This document shows positions 1 through 7,042 of a stretch of 46,706 nucleotides of DNA, piece after piece. The position numbers and the translations under genes were made by a program. Under the pieces are notes generated by a model. It saw nothing but the letters and a program-made list of their open reading frames with translations, had not been told where the DNA came from and did no database searches. Numbering within the stretch: the stretch's first letter is position 1; every line of letters begins with the position of its first letter. Origin of the DNA: Myxococcales bacterium (GTDB lineage Bacteria; Myxococcota_A; Polyangia; Polyangiales; Polyangiaceae); the NCBI GenBank assembly GCA_016794325.1, contig JAEUKG010000018.1:1-46706 (forward strand), in the 5' to 3' direction.

Positions 1-1
1 C

Positions 2-526
2 CTCCGACTCCGCTGGGCGAAGAACCCCTGGGGGCCGTGGGGAGCGACGGCGATGGTGAATCCCTACACGGGGCTCGGAGACCGCTTCGAGCCCGCGGGC
101 GGGGAGCCCGCAGCGATCCTGTTCGGAGATCGCGACCGGCCCTACGGCAACTACATGCACGCCACGGCGCCGGTCGTGCGCGAGGATCCACCCGCGAGAG
201 AGATCCCACTCACGCTCTCGATCCGGCCAGCCAGAGAGCTGAACGCTGGCCGGTTCGACAGCGCTGGCGACGACGGACTATCCGATGATCTCACCGAGCC
301 TGGAGTGAAGCTCGCAGGACAGGGCGCGTATGGCGCCTACTTGGTAGTGCCGTGGTTTCGCTACCGCAAGTCGCCTCTTGGTTCCCTGATCATCGATGTT
401 GTCTACACGCTGGCAACGGGGAATCCCTTTCAGGTCCAACTGATGAGCACGTCGTTTGAGGTCCACGAGGGCGTCACCGCCCGTGTCGACTCTGGGCTCG
501 AGAACCGGCCGCGGAGGGGATGGTGA
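2..526 (+). CDS. Hypothetical protein, 5'-truncated by the window edge
   Basis: The reading frame is open from base 2, so the true start lies upstream. About 174 residues are visible, beginning with a Trp-rich stretch (RWAKNPWGPWG) and ending in a basic tail (NRPRRGW). An internal ATG at 53 is possible but the frame upstream of it is equally protein-like. There is no transmembrane segment and no motif I recognise; one moderately hydrophobic stretch (LGSLIIDVVYTLATG) lies near the C-terminus. The stop overlaps the start of the next gene by 7 bases, which suggests an operon with the FG-GAP lipoproteins. Function unknown. Confidence 0.5.
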   Translation, partial: LRLRWAKNPWGPWGATAMVNPYTGLGDRFEPAGGEPAAILFGDRDRPYGNYMHATAPVVREDPPAREIPLTLSIRPARELNAGRFDSAGDDGLSDDLTEPGVKLAGQGAYGAYLVVPWFRYRKSPLGSLIIDVVYTLATGNPFQVQLMSTSFEVHEGVTARVDSGLENRPRRGW

Positions 527-1983
527 GCTCGCGAACGTTGCGATGCATCCGCGGACCTACCGTCGAGCTCGCCATCGCAGGCCTCGCCGCAATCATCGGC
601 GCAGGGTGTGGCGGCGACACCGACGTCAGCGCGTGCATCCTTCCCGACCCCGCCGACCGCCGCCCGCTTCGCCAAGAGGCGTACATCAAGGCACCCGCCG
701 AGGCGAGCAAGAAGAGCGTCTTCGGCGTCCCCGTTGCGCTCTCGGCCGACGGGCGCACGTTGGCGGTCGGCGCCCGCGACGACCCGAGCGGGGCGCTCGG
801 AGTTGGCGCGGACGCTGCGGACCGGTCGCAGCCAGGCGCGGGCGCAGTGTACATCTTCGCGCACGATGGATCTCGCTGGGCGCAGCAGGCATACCTGAAG
901 CCGTCGAACAAGTACGCGCTCGTCGGATTCGGTAGCGCACTGGCGATCTCTCGAACAGGAGACACGCTGATCGTAGGCGTCCCGGACGACTCGAACGCGA
1001 AGCTGCGGCCTGGTGGGCCGAGCGCCGGGTCGGCAGTGGTGTTCCAACGGGCAGGCACGACGTGGAGCGAGGAGGCGTACCTGCGCTCCTCACGTGCGGT
1101 GGGGGGCGCGAACTTCGGCACTTCGGTGGCCCTCACGGACAGCGGGGACACCGCGGTTGTTGGTGCGCCCGATGATCCGGGCGGAGACGACGCGCCTTGT
1201 GAAGGCGAAGTCAAGCCGCTGAGCTCGGTACCCCCGTGTCCGGGGGCCGTGACCGTCTTCGCGAAACTGGAAGGTCGGTGGAGGGAGCGCACGATCCTCG
1301 AGCCTCCGACGTGGGGCGTCCAGGCATCGAGCACGGCCGCGCACATGGGCATCAGGGTTGCCATTTCGGGAGATGGGAGCGTCGTGGCTGCGCTCGCACA
1401 GGGCTCCGTCCTTACCTATACGGGCGGGGCGAAGTGGGAGTTCGAGGCGTCCGTGGTCGCAACGCCTGGGACCAGCGCCGGTTCTTGGCTGCGCCTCGCG
1501 ATGGCGTCGGACGGAAGAACGCTCGCCGTTGGTGAGCCCGAAAGCGACCGCGTCGAGGTCTACACGCGTCTCGATCGACAACTGCGCCAGAGTGCGGTCG
1601 TTCAATCCCTCGCCACGCGCCCGGGCGCCGGTTTCGGGGGCGCGATCGCGCTCTCGGCGAGCGGAACCGCGCTTGCCGTCGGTGCCTTCAGGGATAGTGG
1701 GGGCGAAGGGGGCACCAACCCCAACCCCTGCGGAGTCAGAGTCGGGGTTGCGGGTGCGGCCTACCTGTTCACTTTGGACGCCGGGGGTTGGAAGGAGCGC
1801 GCCTTCATCAAGTCGCGCGCAGTCCATGAGAATGCATACTTCGGTGGCAGCGTCGCGCTCGATGGCCGCGGCGCGGCGATGGCGATCGGTGCGGGAGGAG
1901 ACCCGAGTGCCGCCTGGGGCATCGACGGTGACGAAAACGACAGCTCGAGCCCCTTCGCGGGCGCCGCCTATGTCTTCCGCTGA
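520..1983 (+). CDS. FG-GAP repeat (integrin-alpha-like beta-propeller) lipoprotein, copy 1
   Basis: 487 residues. A lipoprotein signal ends at Cys30 (IIGAG-C), followed by about seven repeats of the form FG-x-VALSxDGxTLAVGAxxD with GAVYVF-like strands, the hallmark of FG-GAP/VCBS propellers (known family). The likely role is an envelope-anchored adhesive or scaffold propeller; the ligand cannot be told. GGAGG at 513-517 is only 2 bases from ATG 520, so GTG 523 (5 bases) may be the real start. It overlaps the upstream gene by 7 bases and the ATG of the downstream paralog by 14 bases. Base composition is somewhat less GC-rich than the housekeeping genes further right. Confidence 0.85.
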   Translation: MVSSRTLRCIRGPTVELAIAGLAAIIGAGCGGDTDVSACILPDPADRRPLRQEAYIKAPAEASKKSVFGVPVALSADGRTLAVGARDDPSGALGVGADAADRSQPGAGAVYIFAHDGSRWAQQAYLKPSNKYALVGFGSALAISRTGDTLIVGVPDDSNAKLRPGGPSAGSAVVFQRAGTTWSEEAYLRSSRAVGGANFGTSVALTDSGDTAVVGAPDDPGGDDAPCEGEVKPLSSVPPCPGAVTVFAKLEGRWRERTILEPPTWGVQASSTAAHMGIRVAISGDGSVVAALAQGSVLTYTGGAKWEFEASVVATPGTSAGSWLRLAMASDGRTLAVGEPESDRVEVYTRLDRQLRQSAVVQSLATRPGAGFGGAIALSASGTALAVGAFRDSGGEGGTNPNPCGVRVGVAGAAYLFTLDAGGWKERAFIKSRAVHENAYFGGSVALDGRGAAMAIGAGGDPSAAWGIDGDENDSSSPFAGAAYVFR

Positions 1984-3473
1984 GCGCAGCCGCGACCTCG
2001 ACCTGCGCGCGCGGCTCGCCGTCGCGAGCCTCGTGACCGCGGAGCCGTTGTCGTCATCACGGGGTGTGGAGGCGACACCGACCTCAGCGCGTGCATTCTT
2101 CCCAACCCTGCCGACCGCCTCCCGCTTCGCCAACAGGAGTACGTCAAGGCGGCCGTTGGCGCGAGCACGGAGAGCAGCTTTGGAGCGCGCGTGGTTCTTT
2201 CTGGCGACGGCAGCACCCTCGCGGTGGGTGCTCCCTACGACCCCAGCGGAGCGCTCGGAGTGAACGCCGACCCAACGGATCGCTCGAGAACGGATGCGGG
2301 TGCCGTTCATGTCTTCGTGCGAAGTGGCGCGAGGTGGACCCCACAGGCCTACCTGAAGCCCGCGAACAAGTATGCAGCCCTCCAGTTCGGACGCGTGCTC
2401 GCGGTCTCGAGGGCTGGAGACACGCTGATCGTCGGTGTGCCCAAGGACTCGAACCCGAAGGGCTCGTCTTTGGGGTCCGCAGTGGTCTTCCGTCGGAGCG
2501 GCGCGACGTGGATGGAGGAGGCCTACCTCCACCCGTCGCGAGGTACGGCGGAATTCGGAACCGCGGTTGCGCTCTCGGACGACGGCGACACCGCCGTCGT
2601 CGGCGTGCCGGAGGATACTGGTGGACAGGGGTGGGACTACTGCGAGAGCCCCCCGTGCCGTGGCGCAGCGTACGTCTTCACACGGACGAATGGGCGCTGG
2701 ACTGAGAGCGCGATCCTCGAACCGCCGAGCTCGCTGAACCTCCCATCACCCGTCCATATGGCGGTGAAGATGGGCGCTCGGGTCGCGCTGTCCGGTGACG
2801 GGACGGTCGTGGGTGCCCTCGCGACGGGTGCGGTCGCCACGTTCACGCGAGGCGCGACCTGGGCGTTCGAAGCGACCGCGCCGCTACCAGGGCCACGCTA
2901 CGAGGTCGACCGGACCATTGGCCGGGGAATGGGCAGCCGGGGATACGTCGCCCCCTGGATGAGCCTTGGGATGTCCTCGGATGGGCGCACCATCGCCGTC
3001 GGAGAGCCATCGCCGCCACGGGGCGGAGAGCCGTTCGCGTCGCGCGTCGAGGTGTTCGCGCGTCAGGACGGGCAACTCCGACGGACGGCCGTGGTTCAGC
3101 CGCTCGCATCCCGACCCGGCTCGAACTTCGGAAGTGAGCTCGCGCTCTCGGCCTCCGGCACGCACCTCGCCGTAGGTGCGTATTCGGATAATGGAGGCAT
3201 CGGCGGCACGAACCCAGACCCTTGCGGTTCGACGGTCGAATGTCGGGTGCGGTGTACTTCTTCACCCTCGACGGCACGTGGAAGGAGCGCGCGTTCCTCA
3301 AACCGCGGATCGTCCACCCGAACCTTCGCTTTGGAATCAGCGTGGCGCTCGACGGGGCCGGGTCGACGCTGGCGGTCGGCGCCGACTGGGACCCCAGCAG
3401 CGCCTCGGGGATCGACGGTGACGACGCGGACTCCTCAGCCAACTCCGCCGGCGCAGCGTACGTATTCCGCTGA
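1970..3473 (+). pseudogene. FG-GAP repeat lipoprotein, copy 2, with two apparent single-base frameshifts
   Basis: A paralog of the preceding gene, alignable over its whole length. ATG 1970 opens a lipoprotein signal (RARLAVASLVTA) but the frame leaves the conserved sequence near 2040. Restoring one G in the GG at 2041-2042 joins it to GAVVVITGCGGDTD, which matches copy 1 (GAGCGGDTD). A second break is at the GGG at 3245-3247: one extra G gives PCG-STVECR-GAVYFF, exactly as long as the matching 14 residues in copy 1, and the frame then runs to TGA 3471. The middle section (from about 2060 to 3244) is intact. It could be a young pseudogene or two homopolymer sequencing errors; the raw frame otherwise starts at GTG 2191 and ends at 3648 with a nonsense tail. 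Confidence 0.75.
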
Positions 3474-3512
3474 CTCCGTGCTCGTGAAGGCGCCAGCCGT
3501 GCGTCCTCGTGG

Positions 3513-4868
3513 TCAGAGATCCGGGAACGGCGAGCGCGCGATCATCGCGGCGCTGAAGTGGCGGAGCGAAGGCGCCTCCTCCACGATCGAGAGGGCGGGG
3601 AGCTTGTCGCGCACGCGGGCCACGTCCTCGGCGACGGCGCCGACATAGTCGACGTGGCTCTGGGTGTAGACGCGCCGCGGCAGCGCGAACCGGACGAGCT
3701 GGCGGCGCGGGGGATCGCTCGAGCCGAACATCAGATCGCCGATCTCGCACGTGCGGATGCCGCCGGCGAGGTAGAAGGCGCACGCGAGCGACTGCCCCGG
3801 GAGGTCTCCCGGCGCGAGGTGGGGGCAGGCCGCGCCCGCGTCGACGTACACCGCGTGCGCGGCCGCGGGGGTCACGACCTCGAAGCCGACGCGCTCGAGG
3901 GCGCGGGCGAGGTAGCCCGACGCCGCGAAGCGGTACTCGAGGTAGCTGTCGTCGAGGACCTCCTCGAGCCCCTGGGCGATCGCCTCGAGGTCGCGCCCGG
4001 CGAGCCCGCCGTAGGTGACGAAGCCCTCGGTCCGGATCAGCTCCACCCGGATCTTCTCGGCGAGCGCGGGGTCGCGCACCCCGAGGATGCCGCCGATGTT
4101 CACGATCGCGTCCTTCTTCGCGCTCATCGTGAAGCCGTCGCAGAGGTCGAACATCTCGCGCGCGATGGCGCGCAGGGTGCGGTGCCGCTCGGAGGGCTCG
4201 TCGCGCCGGATCGCGAACGCGTTCTCGGCGAAGCGGCACGCGTCGAGGAAGAGGGTGACCCCCGCCTCGCGGCAGAGGTTCGACACCGCGCGCAGGTTCT
4301 CGAGCGAGACGCTCTGCCCGCCGACCGTGTTGTTGGTGACCGTCATCACGACGAACGCCACCTGGCCGGCGTGCTCGCGGAGCGCGCTCGCGAAGGCCGC
4401 GAGGTCCATGTTGCCGCCGAAGGCCACGCCCCTCTCGCGCACCGGCAGATCGATCCCTCGCGCGCCCGATCCCTCCACGTTGGCGCGGGTGGTGTCGAAG
4501 AGCCCGTTCGAGAGGACGACCTTCCCCGAGAGCGCCGACACCGCGCACAGGATCCGCTCGGCCGCGCGCCCTTGGTGCGTCGGGAACACCGAGGGGACGC
4601 CGGTGAGCTCCTGCACCACCGACTCGAAGCGGAACCAGCTCTTCGCGCCCGCGTACGACTCGTCGCCGCGCATCATCGCCGCCCACTGCTCGGCGCTCAT
4701 CGCGCCCGTCCCCGAGTCGGTGAGGAGGTCGACGATCACGTCGTCGGCACGCAGGCCGAAGAGGTTGAAGCGCGCCTCCTCGAGGAGTCGGCGCCGCTCG
4801 CGCGGCGTGGTCATGCGGATCGGCTCGACGACCTTGATGCGGAAGGGCTCGATGATGGGGCGCGCCAT
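3513..4868 (-). CDS. tnaA: Tryptophanase (tryptophan indole-lyase), PLP-dependent beta-eliminating lyase
   Basis: 451 residues, usual family length. It should split L-tryptophan to indole, pyruvate and ammonia in the cytosol. Visible landmarks: EPFRIKVVEPIR at the N-terminus, LLTDSGTGAMS at 48-58, MMRGDESYAG at 65-74, THQGRAAE at 97-104, and the Schiff-base lysine in SAKKDA (Lys252). Residues that separate tryptophanase from tyrosine phenol-lyase favour tryptophanase: FDTT at 124-127, EIG at 376-378 where the phenol-lyase has Arg, and SLRHF with His437 (E. coli His463). ATG 4868 begins at the family N-terminus; the 37-residue upstream extension is not conserved-looking. No tnaC-like leader or tnaB permease is adjacent. 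No clear Shine-Dalgarno. Confidence 0.92.
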   Translation of the reverse strand: MARPIIEPFRIKVVEPIRMTTPRERRRLLEEARFNLFGLRADDVIVDLLTDSGTGAMSAEQWAAMMRGDESYAGAKSWFRFESVVQELTGVPSVFPTHQGRAAERILCAVSALSGKVVLSNGLFDTTRANVEGSGARGIDLPVRERGVAFGGNMDLAAFASALREHAGQVAFVVMTVTNNTVGGQSVSLENLRAVSNLCREAGVTLFLDACRFAENAFAIRRDEPSERHRTLRAIAREMFDLCDGFTMSAKKDAIVNIGGILGVRDPALAEKIRVELIRTEGFVTYGGLAGRDLEAIAQGLEEVLDDSYLEYRFAASGYLARALERVGFEVVTPAAAHAVYVDAGAACPHLAPGDLPGQSLACAFYLAGGIRTCEIGDLMFGSSDPPRRQLVRFALPRRVYTQSHVDYVGAVAEDVARVRDKLPALSIVEEAPSLRHFSAAMIARSPFPDL

Positions 4869-5036
4869 GGCGGCGCGCGCGAAGCAAGACGCGTGCTCCC
4901 CGCAGGAAACCCGAAGAAATTCGGATGGCTGGCGGCTCGGGGGGTGATCCCGGAGCGCACCGGGTGCGCGTCGGCGCACGCGCTGCGCCGCCCGCGCGAT
5001 GTGGCGGCTCGGCGTGTCGTGTTAAGGTGCGCGCGC

Positions 5037-5834
5037 ATGAAACGGACCTACGTTCTGTTCCCTCTCCTCGCGATCGCTCTGCCCGTCTACGCCGTCGCCT
5101 GCGGCGGCGAGACCCAGACCGCGCCGCCGCCGCCGCCGCCGCCGGGCCCCACCGAGACCGCCAGCGCGCCCCCGCCGCCGCCCGCGTCGTCGCCCGTCGC
5201 GAGCGCGAGCGCCGCGCCGCCGGCCGCGCCCGAGATCCCCTTCAAGCCGGTGGTCGACTTCGCGGCGCTGCCGCCGCTCCGCGCGGCCAAGCCCGACGAC
5301 AAGAAGATCGTCGCCGCCGCGGGTGACATCAAGAAGACCCACGCCGAGTGCGCGGGCGCGCCCGTGCGCGTCGCCTCGCAGGCGACGGGCGCGTTCACCG
5401 CGAAGGGCGCGACCGAGACCGCGTACGTCCTCGAGTGGACGTGCGGCAAGGGCAAGGCGCAGACGTTCGTGCACAAGCTCCTCATCCTCAACGACGCCGG
5501 CAAGGCGATCCGCGAGCACGACGTCAACGCGAGCCAGATCGGCGGCATCACCGATCTCGACCTCGACGGCGACAACGAGATCGTCGTCGTGAGCGCGTCG
5601 GGTGCGCTCACCGCGCGCCTCGTCGACGTGTCGGACGGCGACATCAAGATCGTCTACGAGTGGGCGCAGCTCGGCTCGCACGACTGCGTGAACGGCAGCC
5701 AGGACGCGCCCAAGCTCGTCTACCGCAAGACGGACAAGAGCATGGATTTCCACGCCGAGCCGGCCAAGCGCGCGTGCTCGGCGGCCCCCGCCGCCTCGTC
5801 GGCCGCCCCCGCGAAGGCGCCGCCGAAGAAGTGA
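5037..5834 (+). CDS. Pro/Ala-rich lipoprotein with a calcium-loop-like motif
   Basis: 265 residues. The signal peptide ends at Cys22 (VYAVA-C-GG), then comes a disordered Pro/Ala/Ser linker (residues 28-65) with a run of seven Pro. The folded part (about 70-245) contains DLDLDGDNEI at 173-182, a DxDxDG calcium-loop like those in FG-GAP/VCBS proteins, and the C-terminus returns to Ala/Pro/Lys-rich sequence. ATG 5037 is chosen because it starts the signal peptide; the long in-frame upstream extension lies opposite tnaA and is a shadow. Function unknown; likely envelope-located. It lies divergent from tnaA and converges with the next gene. Confidence 0.8.
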   Translation: MKRTYVLFPLLAIALPVYAVACGGETQTAPPPPPPPGPTETASAPPPPPASSPVASASAAPPAAPEIPFKPVVDFAALPPLRAAKPDDKKIVAAAGDIKKTHAECAGAPVRVASQATGAFTAKGATETAYVLEWTCGKGKAQTFVHKLLILNDAGKAIREHDVNASQIGGITDLDLDGDNEIVVVSASGALTARLVDVSDGDIKIVYEWAQLGSHDCVNGSQDAPKLVYRKTDKSMDFHAEPAKRACSAAPAASSAAPAKAPPKK

Positions 5835-5837
5835 CGG

Positions 5838-6734
5838 TCAGCGCACCCGGGCGCGCAGCCAGACGAGGATCGCCTCGAGCTCGCCCGGGGCGTCGCCCTT
5901 GCCGTCCCACACCCGGACCTCTCCGCTTCGCCGCGTGGCCACGAGCCACCAGCGCGCGGAGAGGACGTCCTTGAGGTTCGAGAGCGCGTCGCCGGGGGCC
6001 GTCTTCTTCCACGGCGTCGCGTCGCGCCGGGCCGCGAGGACGGCGCCGTGGTCCGCGCAGCCGCGGGCCGCGGCGTCGATCATCACCTGATCGGCGTCGC
6101 TCGTGGAGAGGCGCTCGACCCCCGTTCGACCGGACGCGGTGCTCTTCTGCTGCGACAAGACGCCGCTCGCGTCGGCGCGGACGACGTGCCACTCCGCGCC
6201 GCGGGTCTCTTTGAGGACGGTCTCGCCCTCGTCGATGCCGAGGGTGTCGCCCATCGTCGTCGTCACGAAGAGTCGAACGCACGACACGTGAGCGTCGGCG
6301 GCGGCCTGATCGACCACGCTCGAGAGCCAATCGAGGGCGGGCGCGATCTCGGCGTCGGGCCGCCCCGTCGCGCCTCCCTCGAGCACGCGCACCTCGTCGC
6401 CGCGCCGCATCGCGATCGCCCAGACCCAGCGCGGCGGCCCGCTCGGCGGACCTTGCGTCGGGCCGACGGGCTGCCCGGCTCGCTGCCACGCCGCGTCGAC
6501 CCACGCGATGAGGCGACCGCGGTCCGACGGCGCGATCGTGAGCGGGCCACCTCCGACCGTCCCGCGGGGCGCCATCGAGTCGACGCGCCGCGCCCAGCGG
6601 GCCGAGCCGTCCGCGCGAGCCTCCACCGTGTGTCCGCTCACGCCGTGGGTGCCGCCATCCATCAGCGCAACGTCGCCGTCGTCGAGGAGGATCTCGCCGA
6701 AGTAGGACGCCCTGGCCGCCAGAGGTGAGCTCAC
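5838..6734 (-). CDS. Hypothetical protein with an internal duplication
   Basis: About 298 residues from GTG 6734; an upstream in-frame ATG exists at 6911 but that extension is Arg/Pro/Gly-rich and non-globular, so the shorter form is preferred. The protein contains two copies of a roughly 85-residue unit: one has WVWAIAMRRGDEVRVLEGG followed by EIAPALDWLSSVV, the other WWLVATRRSGEVRVWDGKG followed by LEAILVWLRARV at the C-terminus. No signal peptide or membrane helix is seen. It converges on the lipoprotein ending at 5834 with 3 bases between stops. No family recognised. Confidence 0.6.
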   Translation of the reverse strand: MSSPLAARASYFGEILLDDGDVALMDGGTHGVSGHTVEARADGSARWARRVDSMAPRGTVGGGPLTIAPSDRGRLIAWVDAAWQRAGQPVGPTQGPPSGPPRWVWAIAMRRGDEVRVLEGGATGRPDAEIAPALDWLSSVVDQAAADAHVSCVRLFVTTTMGDTLGIDEGETVLKETRGAEWHVVRADASGVLSQQKSTASGRTGVERLSTSDADQVMIDAAARGCADHGAVLAARRDATPWKKTAPGDALSNLKDVLSARWWLVATRRSGEVRVWDGKGDAPGELEAILVWLRARVR

Positions 6735-7042
6735 TCGGCGGAGACTAGCGCCTCGGCGTTCGTGTTGAGAACCACGAAGCCCGGCGTGATTCGCCGGCGG
6801 GAGCGGGTCGCGGCCGAGCGCGCGAGTCTTGCGCGCAGAGTTCCGCGGGGGGCCGTGTCCAGTGTCGGCGGATTCCCCGCTGGGGTGCCCGGCGGTCCCT
6901 CGAGCGTCCACCTCGGAGCGCTCTGGTCGTGCGACCCGAGGCCGATGGAGACGCGCGCGAGAGGCACAAATCGATGGGAAATTCTCCCCGATCGACTATG
7001 AGGGGAGCGCGCGCGCCCTCGCTCGCTCTCGGGAGGTCTTCC

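Noticed and set aside
1090-2532. 480-codon minus-strand frame opposite the FG-GAP genes
   Set aside because: Antisense artefact of codon bias; the plus strand encodes repeat proteins with consistent propeller motifs.
6735-6911. N-terminal extension of the duplicated hypothetical up to ATG 6911
   Set aside because: Sequence is Arg/Pro/Gly-rich and covers the gap before the next gene; GTG 6734 starts the globular part.
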